Below, piece after piece: positions 1 to 10,912 of a DNA stretch of 64,000 bases (position 1 is its first letter; every line of letters begins with the position of its first letter). Source of the stretch: Shinisaurus crocodilurus (Eukaryota; Chordata; Lepidosauria; Squamata; Shinisauridae); assembly GCA_021292165.1 (NCBI GenBank), contig CM037879.1, positions 43,547,802-43,611,801 on the forward strand, given 5' to 3'. The notes beneath the pieces are model-generated. The model had not been told where the DNA came from, made no database searches, and saw only the letters and a program-made list of their open reading frames with translations. Made by a program: the position numbers and the translations under genes.

Positions 1-264
1 TCTAGCTGCTCTGGCTGAAGGGACAAGGAGAAGGCCGTCTGTGGCATCCTAAGATAATACCTTGGGAGATTCCTCCTGCACTCCCAGTATATTATGCACT
101 GTCTAAGAGGCTTTAACTGGAGTAAGAGGTGGCTTGGGGAGGGCAGGAAGAAAGGGGCTACTACAACAGGAGAGCTCAAGTAACTGCTTTCTTTCATACT
201 CATGCATCCAAATGAACTATCTTAGGAGGGTTAGAAAGCCATGATTGACAAAGATTTTATGAAG

Positions 265-265
<1 letters not shown>

Positions 266-301
<36 letters not shown>

Positions 302-302
302 A
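266..302. repeat. (GAT)n microsatellite
   Basis: About 12 uninterrupted GAT/ATG units can be read directly. Confidence 0.95.
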
Positions 303-897
303 TATTTTAAGATGCAGGCAGTTACAGTCTACTGGTGGTTATACAATCCTAGGCCATTCTATTTCTTTCAGGATGCTGATTATGGATGTCCTATATTCTG
401 TAGTTTCTCAGAGCCCTAATCCAAGAAACGACTCACTAATGCAATCATCTGTACAAAATGCACCTTTTCATCATCTGGCTGGAAGCCCCAGTAATTTTTG
501 TCCTGATTCACAATGACAACTCAGAACAAGTGACCCATTTACAAGGGTTTTCTGATGTTTATTGCCAGCAAGCAGATTGCCCTGGAAAGCATATGCACAT
601 GCGGGGTGATGACATTTTGCTACACAACACAGAGCAGTGCTGAACCATCTGAAAATAAGACTATATAATCCAAAGGATAAAGATGTAGAGCTACCCACCA
701 TGGTCACCTTTAAAAGTCAATATTTACATATGATTACAAGAGTGGTGGGCAGATGTATAGTTACAAGTCCCAATCCATATTTCATTATAATTGGGACAAC
801 AGTTACTCTTAGAAAATTTAACAGAAACATTTTTGTTTATTTGTTAAATGCTTTGCCTGCTGTAATTGCTGTTGGGTTATAGAAGTTCTTTATTTCA

Positions 898-901
<4 letters not shown>

Positions 902-929
<28 letters not shown>
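902..929. repeat. (CA)n microsatellite
   Basis: About 14 uninterrupted CA units. Confidence 0.95.
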
Positions 930-932
<3 letters not shown>

Positions 933-1333
933 TGGATGACTTGAATTGTTCAATCATGCGGGGTGAGAGAGAGAGAACAACTTAATTGAATTCTGGGCCA
1001 TTTCAGACATTACTTTTTTTTTTTAGGTGTCTACCTACAGTGTTTTAAAGTGTACCCCTAAAGATGTGACGTGACAGTGCAGCAACCATCTTTGTGAACA
1101 TGTACCTTATACAGGTATACTTGTCAGGGAGCTGTGATAAGCTGCAACTCCCTGTTGAATATACACTTGGTAGCAAACCTGGTTGTGTGCATGGCCCTAA
1201 AACGGTCATGTTCATGGTTAAGCCACTCCAGGACATCTTTTGTCTACCACTTCTTAAATTTCAGAACTCTTGCCTGCCCTGTGAACTTAGGATAAGACAG
1301 AATAAACACAAAATAATAAATAACTGTATAGAA

Positions 1334-1455
1334 CCATAGAATCGTAGAGTTGGAAGGCCATTGAGTCCAACCCCCTGCTCAATGCAGGAGAACAGATGTG
1401 GGCAGCCCAGGCAGTCACCCCTCCAAGCACTGACCCGGCTCATACCTGCTTAGCT
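1334..1455 (-). mobile_element. CR1-like LINE 3' end (fragment)
   Basis: The plus strand reads CATAGAATCGTAGAGTTGGA followed by an AGTCCAACCCCCTGCTCAATG block. This is the reverse complement of the sauropsid CR1 3' end, whose tail is ATTCTATG-like. The same block recurs at 26418, 35297 and 62545. Only the extreme 3' end is present, as expected for 5'-truncated LINE copies. Confidence 0.75.
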
Positions 1456-2611
1456 TCAGCATGTGGCCTGCATTATGTGCTCTCAACACCACCCTGCTGC
1501 TGTTCCTGAGAATGTTAATGGTGCCATGTTACCACCAAACCCAATGATCCATACACATACTTGCTCTGGTTACCATGGCGGCTATGTCTCCACCCACTGG
1601 TGAGTGTCACTTTCATCATCTCTGACTTTACATTGAATGCTTCAAAAGCATTCAAACCTCCGAAGTCCAATGCCATTAAGAAATCCACCTTGCCTGCCTC
1701 TCCTCTGAGGGCGGAACCTAGTAAAAGGACGGGCCTTATCTTTGCAGAGGCAGTGTTGCGGGTGGCGGCCCACTAGTGCTGGAGCCCCAAATCTTTGGTG
1801 CCCCGAATCTTTCGGAGCCCTGAATCTCTGGGAGGCCATCTGCCCGCCCTGCTATCCATGGGCACTTGCTGAAATAAAGGTACAGGGGCCCTGATGACCT
1901 CTGTTGCATCTGATCCCGAGCTGGCTTTTGGCCCACATGTGCAACACCTCCTGCTCCCTTGCCCCATGAATCTTTCTGCCTGAGGTTTTTTTCTGAAATC
2001 AAATGCCCTCCTCTCCAAGTCCATACATTTTACAAATAGGGGTGTCCTTAGGAAACAGGGTCCTTTAAAGACACACACACACACACTTTAGAGCATATGT
2101 AAATTCACCTATACAAATTTGTGTTTTGTTTTGTTGTCCTGTGGGCCTGAGCCAAGGCTCTTTTCAGTACCTAGCACCACCCCTGCATCTCTGACTTTGT
2201 CTTGCAAAGTGTAACATGAACATATAAATGAGACCCCTACCTCTCACCTGGGGTCCATGCTCAGCGGATGGGATAGGTGAAACAGTCCTGCTCCATCTGA
2301 CTAGCTTGTTTCCTTTCCCTCGTTTCTTTTGTCTGCGATTCACCTGACTAAGAGAGAAAACAGCAGCTGTATGAACTGACCCCACTCAGCAACAGATTTA
2401 TAAATCCCAGCTGAGTGTTTGGGCTTCAAGTATTATTACAATCTATGGGTTGTGGTCCCTGAAGCATCTCTAGAGCCAAATAACACAAAATATATATTTA
2501 TTGCTCACAGTATTAGAGAATTAAAAACAACAACAAAAACACTTTGCTATGATGAAACAAGCAAGACACATCACCACAAACAATACAATTAGAATGATGA
2601 TGAGAAGCATA
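1456..2611. other. Unassigned sequence, no gene seen
   Basis: Unique-looking sequence with a short (CA)n run at about 2071-2086. The ORFs are short and overlap on both strands, and none shows a domain. Confidence 0.45.
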
Positions 2612-2793
2612 TTTATTTATTTATTTATTATATTTATACCCCGCCTTTTTTCCTGCAAGGAACCCAAGGCGGCTTACATAATCCTCCTCCTCCTCCTCTC
2701 CATTTTATCCTCACAACAACCCTGTGAGGTAGGTTAGGCTGAAAGTCAGTGACTGGCCCAAAGTCACCCAGTGAGTTTCATGGCTGAGCGGGG
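2612..2793 (-). mobile_element. tRNA-derived SINE, type A, 5'-truncated
   Basis: Antisense copy. The (TTTA)n tail is followed by a TATACCCCGCCTTTTTTCCTG block, then TCACAACAACCCTGTGAGGT and a GTCACCCAGTGAGTTTCATG block. A near full-length copy in sense lies at 55710-55948. The tRNA-like head is missing; sequence switches at about 2794 to another repeat. Confidence 0.8.
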
Positions 2794-3056
2794 TATACTC
2801 TTGTTAAAATTAGAGTTTTCTTCATTTCAACCAACAAAGCAGACATCATTGAGAAGGAGACGTGGTAGATGCTACTGCCTACCTGCTCACTGTCTCTCTG
2901 CCTGCCAAGCAAGCAAGTGGTAGCAGAGATGAGAAAGAGGATTGGGATGAACAATAGCAGTTGGTGACAATGGTGGTGAAAGGGCAGAACCATTGAGGGA
3001 GGGGGCATACTGAAGGCATCTTGTCCAAGGGCCCTCCAAAACCTGGAGCTGGCCCT
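2794..3056. mobile_element. hAT-type MITE, CAGGGCCAGCTCCAGG family, partial
   Basis: The right end reads CCTGGAGCTGGCCCTG. The same end occurs at 63541-63557, and 26848-27209 begins with the complementary terminus CAGTGCCAGCTCCAGG. Interior homology to those copies is visible in the GCAAGCAAG and GGTGACAATGG blocks. The left terminus was not found, so the copy may be truncated by the adjoining SINE. Confidence 0.6.
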
Positions 3057-3248
3057 GACTGATCCTCTGCACAGGCCGGAGGACTCAGGGGAGAGACAGG
3101 GCTGCTGATGACTACAAAGATTGCCCAGCTACTAATGACAGTTCAAATTTCCCTTGAACACACTTTTCTCTGCCTCATTTATTTCAAAATAAGCTCACCT
3201 ATTTCCCTAAGAGGGGACTCAAGGTGGCAAATAAAGCAAGATTAACAG

Positions 3249-3680
3249 TACAAAGCCCGAAACAACTTGGGACCAGGATACTTGAGAGAGCGCCTTCTCC
3301 CTTACCAACCTGCCGTGTCTCTGAGGTCATCAGCGGACATTCTCCTGGTGGCTCCACATGGTCCCATGGCCTGACTGGAGTCTACCAGGAGAAGAGCCTT
3401 CAGTGTGGCAGGTCCACTTCTATGGAACTCCCTGCCTCTGGAGGTCAGGCAGGCTCCGACATTGTATAGCTCTCGGTGCCTGGTGAAGAAATCCTTGTTC
3501 CGGAATGCCTTCTTTGCTGATTCGGCTACAGTTTAAATGATACCTTGTTTTTCTATGCATTGTCTTTATTTATTTTGTATCTGTTTTTATCATTTGATTG
3601 TTCACCGCTCTGGGATCTGCTTAAATATGGAGCGGTATACAAATACTGTAAATAAATAAATAAAATCCAAATAAATAAAG
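3249..3680 (+). mobile_element. L2-like LINE 3' end
   Basis: The translation contains a degraded KALNNLGPGYLRE-like block and a MELPASGGQAG block. It is followed by a 3' UTR ending in the GCGGTATACAAATACTGTAA block and an (AAAT)n tail. It is closely related to the copy at 6622-7040. The L2 assignment is inferred from the resemblance to the C-terminal coding region of L2-type ORF2. Confidence 0.75.
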
Positions 3681-3689
3681 GACAACAAC

Positions 3690-3867
3690 AGTACAGTTAA
3701 AAAACAACAGTTCAACATAAGGGGCTAAAACATTCAAGGGCTATTAAAACTTTAAAACTAAATGCCTCCTTAAAGTGCCAAATGCCACATTTCTATGTAC
3801 CACCTAAAACAGCAAAGTGTTGGGGCCTGAGAAATCTCTGTTGGCAGAGCATTCCACAAGGTGGGTG
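3690..3867 (-). mobile_element. L2-like LINE fragment (antisense)
   Basis: The reverse complement contains a TTGTGGAATGCTCTGCC block, the LWNALP-type motif common in these LINE C-termini. It is short and decayed. Confidence 0.5.
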
Positions 3868-3870
3868 CAA

Positions 3871-4371
3871 CAAGGGTGGCAAAATGTCCTCTTTCAGAGG
3901 ACAATCCTCTATTAGAAGGGCAGCCAGAGGACTGTCCTCTATTTTGCAGGCATCCTCTATCTGAAGCACCCTCCAGTCCAAGTCCAGCTAAAAGATAAAG
4001 AACCGAAGAATAATTTAAAGAAGGAAGAGCTAGGCCTTGAAGCTGCCCATCAACAGCGTGAACAGTATTATTTTATTTATTTATTTATTGTATTTATACC
4101 CCGCCTTTTTTCCTGCAAGAAACCCAAGGCAACTTACATAGTCCTCCTCCTCTCCATTTTATCCTCACAACAACCCTGTGAGGTAAGTTAGGCTGATAGT
4201 AGGCTGAGCAAGGCACACAGGTTGCCTGGTGATAGTTTTCCACACTATGTTTCTATTTAAATGATAATAATAATTTCTAAATTTGATCTATTCATATATT
4301 AGCATATGTAAATTTTATGCAATTTTTTTGTCCTCCTTTTTTATGATACATTTCTTCTTTTCTGGCCACCC
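3871..4371 (+). mobile_element. MITE of the AGGGTGGCC...GGCCACCCT family, split by a SINE
   Basis: It starts AGGGTGGCAAAATGTCCTC and ends TCTGGCCACCC. Relatives with 8-bp target duplications lie at 31023-31348 and 32188-32542. A type A SINE (about 4071-4195) sits inside it. No clear target duplication was found for this copy. Confidence 0.6.
4071..4195 (-). mobile_element. tRNA-derived SINE, type A, truncated
   Basis: (TTTA)n tail, TACCCCGCCTTTTTTCCTG and CAACAACCCTGTGAGGT blocks in antisense. It interrupts the surrounding MITE and is therefore younger than it. Confidence 0.75.
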
Positions 4372-4374
4372 AGA

Positions 4375-5490
4375 GAGTGGACAATATGATACTGAAGGCC
4401 TGATACTGAGCCATCATGGGCTGGTTGCCCGATGAAATCTTGGGTACCACAAAGGGGGCATCTTCTGATGAGCACAGAAACCAAAAAGGCAGGTAGGGGG
4501 TCAGAAAATACATATCTTCAGTATCCTGGGTTGCTTAGGGCCTTTAAAGTACCAAAAACTTAAACCTGGCCTGGCAGCATATTGGCAACCAACTGTAGTC
4601 CCCTTGTCACAGGTGTGATGTGCCAGCGATAACGCCGCTCCTGTTACCAACCCGGCTGTGGCATTCTACACATTCATCATTGCAGGTTGGCTTTTGAAAT
4701 GACAAACTAGTACACCATGAAAGATGTGTTACAGGGAATTCCTCTGAGACGCTCAGAAAAACACCTGCCATTAATTTCAATAACGACCCAATTAGAAGCT
4801 TTGCAAATTGTTCATGAATCAAGCAGATGAATGGATCATTTCAAAATATACAGGAACGTACTAAATTTCAGTAGCATTATCATTTATATCCGAGTACACC
4901 TGTGACTACTATTAATTTTAATTTTTTTGTTCCTACCTACCCACTGGAATCAATGAAGTGGAGGTATATTGTCTCACTTACCGATTTTCTTCATTCTCGC
5001 AATAGCTGAAAACACAAAAAAAAATTCCAAAAAAACTGGAATTATTTTCATTTAAAATACCCCCCAAAATGATTAGGCATCTGCTGGCAATAACATTCTG
5101 GCTATGTTTAAGGATCTGAGCATTGATTAAAGCAAGCTTCCTCGACTTGGTGCCCTCCATGTTGTTACGGAATTGTAATTTTTAAATATTGTAAGCTGCC
5201 CTGAATGTTGCTTTTATGCCAGAAGGGTGGGACATAAACATTTAATCAATCAATGAATCAATCAATTAATATTCTCCACTGTGGGTTGACTGCATTTGCT
5301 GTTGGAGTTCCAGATGTAAACCTCTGTCAGCTCATATCAACCCTTGTAAGGGTAAAAAACACACACACCCTGGAACGTTGTCTTCCATGCCCATGTTCGC
5401 CCTGCAGGTGAAACTGAGCAGCACTTCCAAAGGACAATATACACTTGTGGAGCATTTATTTGTGGTGTATTCCCTATGCAGAGGAGGAGA
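4375..5490. other. Mostly unassigned; weak L2-like 3' end near 5178-5262
   Basis: No gene is seen. The block GTAAGCTGCCCTGAATG followed by GGTGGGACATAAACATT and an (AATC)n-like tail at 5178-5262 resembles an L2-type 3' terminus in plus orientation. Confidence 0.4.
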
Positions 5491-5672
5491 GGGGCCGTAT
5501 CTCAGTGGTAGAGCAGCTGCTTTGCACGTAGAAGGTCAAGGTCCCAGCTTCAATCCCCAGCTTCTCCAGATAGAGCTGGGAAAGAATCCTGCCTGAAACC
5601 CTGGTGAACTGCTGCTAGTCATTGTTGACAATATTGAGCTAGAAATGGTCTGACTCAGTCGGCGGGTTTGCA
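5491..5672 (+). mobile_element. tRNA-derived SINE, type B
   Basis: The tRNA-like head GGGCCGTATCTCAGTGG carries an A-box-like element, and GCTTCAATCCC is a B-box-like element. The body continues CTGGGAAAGAATCCTGCCTG and ends near GTCTGACTCAGTC. Antisense relatives occur at 29290 and 57505. The promoter boxes are altered, so activity is doubtful. Confidence 0.8.
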
Positions 5673-5925
5673 CATCACGCACATCACGGCAATAAAATGA
5701 GCGGGCTCACGGTGAGTTCTTTGCTTCTTCCTTCCCCCTCAGTCCTCCAGGCAGTATCCCAGAGGACACCACGGCAGGACTAAGTCGTTTCTCCCTCCCC
5801 GTCACAATCAAGAGCCATTTTCAGCTCCCCTTATTTTTTTTTTCCAGACAGCCACTGACAGCCCCTTCAAAGTACCCTTAGCGGCACCTTGGAGGGGTTG
5901 TCAGTGGCTGCCAGATTTTTTTAAA

Positions 5926-5958
<33 letters not shown>

Positions 5959-5979
5959 TATTATTATTATTATTATTAC
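5926..5979. repeat. (AAT)n-(ATT)n palindromic microsatellite
   Basis: About ten AAT units run directly into about eight ATT units, making a perfect self-complementary triplet repeat. Confidence 0.9.
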
Positions 5980-6032
5980 ACAAAATGTGTGCAAAGAGAT
6001 ATGTTTTGTTTTGTTTTATTTTATTTTTTTAG

Positions 6033-6360
6033 GCACACTGGCACAACTGTGGACGTTCCCATATCCTGACAAGCTGGAGGTTTTGCTAGTGGGTGGTTTC
6101 TCAAAACCTCTTTTGGCTTCCTTTGAAATTCCTAATATGTGTCAGCTGAGAAGGAATCTTGAAAAATTTACTTTGAGTTTTGTTTTAGATGAAATCTGGC
6201 AGCAGCCCTGGGATATGCAGAATGCCCTTGAAGTTCCTTTGGTTTCCACAAAGTTCTCAGACGTTCCGCCTGAGGAAAAGCCTCCAGTGATGACCTACCA
6301 CATTGGCCTTTTCCATAAAGTTTACCAAACATTTGTCCAAGCTCTAAAGCTTTCAGAAGG
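6033..6360 (+). CDS. Candidate internal coding exon, gene not recognised
   Basis: A 328-bp open stretch is bounded by a strong 3' splice site (T-rich tract ending TTTTTTTAG at 6032) and a good 5' splice site (AAGG then GTGAGA at 6361). The open frame runs from an upstream ATG at 5987 to a stop just after the donor, so it is open across the whole candidate exon. It starts after codon position 1 and ends after position 2, which fits an internal exon. The peptide includes PYPDKLEVLLVGG near its start, then TKFSDVPPEEKPP and YHIGLFHKVYQTF. I recognise no domain. The first ~50 bases resemble LINE sequence at 9522-9565, so part of the exon may be repeat-derived. Alternative: chance ORF in decayed repeat. 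No neighbouring exon was found. Confidence 0.4.
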
Positions 6361-6621
6361 GTGAGAATTTCATTTGGTCATCCTTTTTTTTTTTTTTTTT
6401 TAAAGTAAGAACATACCAAAAAAATTGCCTTTTTCTATAGAAGTAAAATGGGAAGAACTTGATATTTAAAAAACTGAACGTAGGAGAAACTGACAGATCT
6501 GTCCATCCCAACAAGAAAGCTGTCAGAAGGAGTCAGGGCCATGAGGGAGAGTGAGGCAGCCACCACAGGCAGCAGATACTAAAGGGCAGGGAATGCAGTG
6601 AGATGTTTGAGGAGAATGCCA

Positions 6622-7040
6622 CATGGCCTACCCGGCAACCCAGGTTTAAGGTTTTGATACTAGCGTACAAAGCCCTAAACAACTTGGGACCAGGATATCT
6701 GAGAGAGTGCCTTCTCCTTACCAACCTGCCCGTCTCTGAGGTCATCAGAGGACATTCTCCTGGTGGTTCCTCATGGACCCTTGGCCCAACTGGAGTCCAC
6801 CCAGAGAAAAGCCTTCCGTGTGGCGGCTCCATTTCTCTGGAACTCCCTGCCTCTGGAGGTCAGGCAGGAGCCAACACTGTGCTGTTTACGGCGCCTGCTG
6901 AAAAAATCTTTATTATTTCAGGAAGCCTTCCTGAACTAACCAGCCACAGTTTTTATGGATTCTGTTTTAACTTATTGTTTTAATACTTTTATCTGTTTTA
7001 CCTTTTTGTTGTTCACCACTCTGAAATCTGCATACAGAGC
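6622..7040 (+). mobile_element. L2-like LINE 3' end with ORF2 C-terminus remnant
   Basis: The translation of 6603-6983 contains YKALNNLGPGYLRE and SLELPASGGQAG, typical of the C-terminal tail of L2-type ORF2. The 3' UTR ends near TTCACCACTCTGAAATCTGC. It is a paralogue of 3249-3680 with fewer indels. Confidence 0.8.
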
Positions 7041-8260
7041 ACCCCTCATCCTGCATTCTGGGTTGTTGTTTTCCTTACTCCTGGATCACATTTTGTTGTG
7101 TAATTTACACATAAGTAGACCTACAATCCTGTTCTAGTAGGAATTTGCCTAAAACAGAGTAGTAAACAATATTATCAAATTTCGGCCACCTGCCTTTTAC
7201 AGTTTCCTTCCTATAAACCAAACATGCCAGGGGTTTAAACCTCCCAAAAATCTGCATAACAATATGTTTTATGGGGTCCAGTTTATCCCAAACAAATTGA
7301 AATAATTAGGGGAGAACAACAGGAGGTCATCCACAGGTCATCTTAGATTCTTTTGATAGCCAAGAACAATAGCAAACACCTCCTTCAAACAGAAATACAG
7401 GGCACTCTGCATAGCTAAGAGACCAGAGCAGCTAAGAGAGCACTAGGCTAGAAACATCAACATAGGCAGACAGCTGAAGTGGGCACATGTATATTGCGCA
7501 TCCAAATGTCTATACCTCAGCCTTTTATAGTTCAATCATTGCAAAACTCAGCAACATTCCCATTCTTTCAAGGGCCAGCCCAAAACATTGTGCTGCCTCA
7601 GGTGAGGGACAAGATGTTGCCCCTCTCATTACATGTACAGAAGCTGAACAGACTGTCAAAGTTGAATCTTTCTTTGACACTGGCAATGGACCAGCATCTT
7701 CCACAGCACCTGGAGGGCAGCAGGCCAGGTTAGAGGTTTATTTATTTACAACATTTACCTTTATCCTGAGTTTGTATGCAACTTAGCATTCCTTGTTTTT
7801 GTCTTTGGAAGCATTTGGGCCCAAAAAAACAAGTGCCTCAGGCAAGGCAAATTGTGCATATGAAATGCTTTTGTTTGACTGAATGCTTCCCCCAAGCTGT
7901 TAGGATCAGAATAAGAATGGATTTCAGGCTTCAGCTACTTAAGGTAAGTAAATATTTAAATATTTCCTGCAGGAATGTAAATGCAGGAAATCTACATAAC
8001 GAAGACAGACCATTTGTAAATCAATTAGCAGTACAAAAGCCTGAAAAAAGGCCTGTAAACTTTTAATCAGCATAACAAAGCTTTCCCTCAATGGATTTCT
8101 TTTGTCATTAGATAGATTCATCCTGAAAACCGCTAACATACAAAACGAATCATAATGGAAGTTGAGTTTCAGACTGACGGATAAAACAATAGAAGCCAAT
8201 CCATGAAGAAAACTGATCCCAAGTACTAAGCAGGCTGCAAACTTTTGTATGGAGCCATAT
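7041..8260. other. Unassigned sequence, no gene seen
   Basis: Two overlapping ORFs of about 85-100 codons at 7479-7786 show no domain and no splice context. An L2-like tail at 7735-7765 is too short to assign. Confidence 0.4.
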
Positions 8261-8292
8261 TTATTTATTTATTTATTTTAGGTGCAATCGGG

Positions 8293-8462
8293 ATATAAAT
8301 GTAATAATAGATTAATAAGGGAGCAATCCTATGCAAGTTTAGCCAGAAAAAAAGGCCTACAACTCCCAGCATACCCCAGCCAGCATGCTGGGAGTTCTGG
8401 CCTTTTTTCTGGCTAAACTTGCATAAGATTGCTCCCTTATTAATCTATTATTATATTTATAT
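8293..8462. repeat. Long imperfect palindrome containing a foldback MITE
   Basis: The arms are about 75 nt each, with the centre around 8375. The inner part holds the motifs GCAAGTTTAGCCAG and CTACAACTCCCAGCAT of a MITE family also seen at 10803 and 41518. Unusually, the arms continue into flanking AT-rich SINE-like sequence (AATAATAGATTAATAAG). Confidence 0.85.
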
Positions 8463-8590
8463 CCCAACTTTTTGCCTCCAAGGAACCCAAGGCGGTTTAT
8501 ATGATCCTTCTCAGTTTCATGGCTGAGGACTAGAACCCGGATCTCCTGAGTCCTGTTCCAACACTCTAACCACTATACAACATTGGCTTT
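8446..8590 (-). mobile_element. tRNA-derived SINE, type A, internally deleted
   Basis: Antisense TATATCCCAACTTTTTGCC, then AGGAACCCAAGGCGGTTTA, then directly TTTCATGGCTGAGGACTAG and the head complement up to ACCACTATACAACATTGGC. The middle block with CAACAACCCTGTGAGG is missing. Confidence 0.75.
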
Positions 8591-9517
8591 CTGATATACA
8601 GTCATATTTGCTCAGACATACTATGGTTTCCTGAGTTTGTATTATTCACTAGATGAGCCATAAACATAACCTTCCTTGATTTAAACCAAACAGACAGCAA
8701 ATAACTGCAGCATTGCCAGAGGTCTAAAAGAAAGAGGTTGCACTGTTTTTCTTTTCTTTCAGAATTCAACCTCTACATTTCCAGGAATAGGTCTTTGCTT
8801 TTGGTTAAAACTAGGGACAGAACAGGAGCCCTAAGCATGCAGATAATCACCTGCCAAAGGAAAATATTCATTACCGCTGGAAATTTCATTTATGTAAAAT
8901 GAGAAATAATTTAATTAAATCTGAACTGTGAGTCCCATACATTTAATTGGATCTGAGACACATGTCTCTGGATGGTTTTTCAGGGTGCTTCCTAGGGATC
9001 ATTTAGAAGGATAATTATTTTACCGCAATGATAATGATCAAAAATTTGAATTAGTATTATAAATCTAAGGAAAGTGCTCTTAGAGAATTCTAAATGGATG
9101 TATCAAATGCCAACATTGCAAAATGTGCAGTGATTTCTATGGAGTTTATGTTTTGGACTCTGAGGCTCAATTCACACATAGAAGAAAAATGCAGTGTGGC
9201 ATTATGTACTTATTCATCACATACATTTGTATCACCAACATCATCTAAGATCCTCAGGGTAAATCACATTTCTCCTCCCAACAACCCTGTAAGGCAGGTT
9301 AGGCTGACAGATAGTGCCTTGAGCAATGTCAGCCAGGGAGCTTCTTAGCAAATGGATCACTGGATCACTAGCACAGGTGTGAAAGACTGTTCTGGATCAG
9401 GAATGCAGTAGGAGGGAAATGGTTAAAGGCCTCCTAGCCCCCACACTAGCTACATCTTTAAAGGAATATGTGCCTTGGCCATAGTGGGGTTGGAAGACTG
9501 TCTTAAATGGCATGTCT
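8591..9517. other. Unassigned sequence with a SINE scrap
   Basis: No gene is seen. A type A SINE fragment (CAACAACCCTGTAAGGCAGG, antisense) lies near 9275-9315. Confidence 0.45.
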
Positions 9518-9815
9518 TCCCATATCCTGACAAGATGAAGGTTCTGCTGGTGGGTGGTTTGTCTGACCAGGGAGGCAACATTCAACCTGCTACAAAGGGG
9601 TTACACACACCCTGAAGGATCAGGTCCATAGCCTGGGTGTGCTGACTGAGCCAGATTTGTCACTAGGGGGCCAGGGGACCCCTGTGGCATGTAACACCTT
9701 CCACCAGCTCAAGTGGGTGCTCCAGTTGCAAGCTCTTGTGGGCAGAGATGGTTTAGACACAGTTCTCCATGCCCTGGTAACCTCCAAATTAGATTATTGT
9801 AATGCAGCTTCCCCT
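9518..9815 (+). mobile_element. L2-like LINE internal fragment
   Basis: Contains GTTCTGCTGGTGGGTGGTTT, GATCAGGTCCATAGCCTGGG and TTAGATTATTGTAATGCAGC, all recognisable in the L2-like copy at 52800-55535. The coding frame is disrupted. Confidence 0.6.
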
Positions 9816-9819
9816 CTAG

Positions 9820-9912
9820 ATGTGTTGGACTACAACTCCGATCACCCCAACTCACCCAACCCAGCAACCCTGCTGGCTGGGGATGATGGGAGTTGTAGTC
9901 CAATTCCACACT
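9820..9912. mobile_element. Foldback MITE fragment
   Basis: TGTTGGACTACAACTCC pairs with GGGAGTTGTAGTCCAA around a CCAGCAACCCTGCTGGCTGG centre. It is a short hairpin of the widespread ACAACTCC-type MITEs. Confidence 0.65.
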
Positions 9913-10252
9913 CCAATATAGGTCTTCTCAAACCCATTCCAAGCAAAACAAAGACCCACTGTACATACACAATATATTTACTCAACATATATAAAAAGAG
10001 TGAATACACACACACAATAGAGAACTATATTTCAGACTCCAATCACAACTACTGAGTACTGGTAAAACTCTGTTTCAGGTTGTATTGAGTCTTTATCAAG
10101 TCACTATGAAAAAGAGATTCAGTGTCCTTGGGAGAAAATCTTTTCTTTTTGTTTGGTTCTGATTGAGGATGCCAGATCAAGATCCTCCTGTTCTTTTAGT
10201 GAGAACAAAAAAAATTCCTCCAGTTGTTCACACGCTTCTAAAAGAATATATA
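9913..10252. other. Unassigned sequence, no gene seen
   Basis: AT-rich, with a short (CA)n at about 10008-10016. No domain-bearing ORF. Confidence 0.45.
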
Positions 10253-10500
10253 CAGTCATGCCTTGGATTGAGAGTATAATTCGTTCCGGAAACGTGCTTG
10301 TAATCCAAAACACACTTATATCAAAACGAAATCCCCCCAAAAAAAATTGTACAGAGATTTTTAATTTAAGCTGTACTACAGTACTTGTATTGTAAGACGT
10401 CGCTTGTATGTCAAGTAATAAATAAATAAATAAATATTTAAAAATTTGCTTGTCTTGCAAAATGCTCTCAAACCAAGTTAATATATTCCCATTAACTATG
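10253..10500 (+). mobile_element. Possible Tigger/pogo-type DNA transposon remnant
   Basis: It begins CAGTCATGCCTTGG directly after TA and contains TAATTCGTTCCGGAAACG and GTATTGTAAGACGTCGC, motifs reminiscent of short Tigger-type elements. The right end was not found and a (TAAA)n run interrupts it at 10413-10437. The assignment is tentative. Confidence 0.35.
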
Positions 10501-10706
10501 GCATTTTTTTGCGAAGATGGGCCAGGGATGAAGTCTTGGGAACAGAGAGAAGCAAGAACCACCCAATGGAGACTGCAGATGGCCTTTCACCCATTACAAG
10601 AGAGGCAAACCTAAGTTGACAACTGACTGGAAGATCCAGCTAATCACATTTCCCTGATGTGGGAAAACTGTGCTGGTCACATTCACAATTACTTCGGGTG
10701 CAATCC

Positions 10707-10761
<55 letters not shown>

Positions 10762-10802
10762 TGTATCCCGCCTTTCTCCCAACATTGGGACCCATGGCGG
10801 CT
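10707..10802 (-). repeat. (ATT)n microsatellite joined to a SINE fragment
   Basis: About 18 ATT units (10707-10761) lead into TTGTATCCCGCCTTTCTCCC, the antisense 3' end of a type A-like SINE. The triplet run is probably the expanded SINE tail. It separates GCAATCCTAT from GCATGTTTAGACAG, two adjacent pieces of one MITE, so the SINE appears to have inserted there. Confidence 0.7.
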
Positions 10803-10912
10803 AATGCATGTTTAGACAGAAAAAAGCCCTACAACTCCCAGCATGCTCCAACCAGCCATGCTGGCTGGAACATGCTGGGACTTGTATGACTCCTTTCTGT
10901 CTAAACATGCAT
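10803..10912. mobile_element. Foldback MITE, GCATGTTTAGACAG family
   Basis: The arms GCATGTTTAGACAGAAAAAA and TTTCTGTCTAAACATGC pair around CCAGCCATGCTGGCTGG. It is a paralogue of 41518-41646. Confidence 0.8.

Larger units (their letters stand above)
1..1333. other. Unassigned sequence, no gene seen
   Basis: Only short ORFs with no recognisable domain occur here. The stretch holds two microsatellites (listed separately), a short GA run near 966-977 and a T run near 1014-1025. I see no transposon ends. Confidence 0.5.

Noticed and set aside
266..302. CRISPR-like regular repetition
   Set aside because: This and all other tandem arrays in the window are spacer-less microsatellites; no repeat-spacer pattern exists and the sequence is vertebrate nuclear DNA.
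5491..5570. tRNA gene-like sequence
   Set aside because: A- and B-box-like elements belong to the SINE head; no full cloverleaf with matched acceptor stem is present. The same holds for 55710-55790 and 61560-61635.
10594..10889. Frames with long Asn or Tyr runs
   Set aside because: They are translations of the (ATT)n microsatellite; the same applies to 62752-63234.
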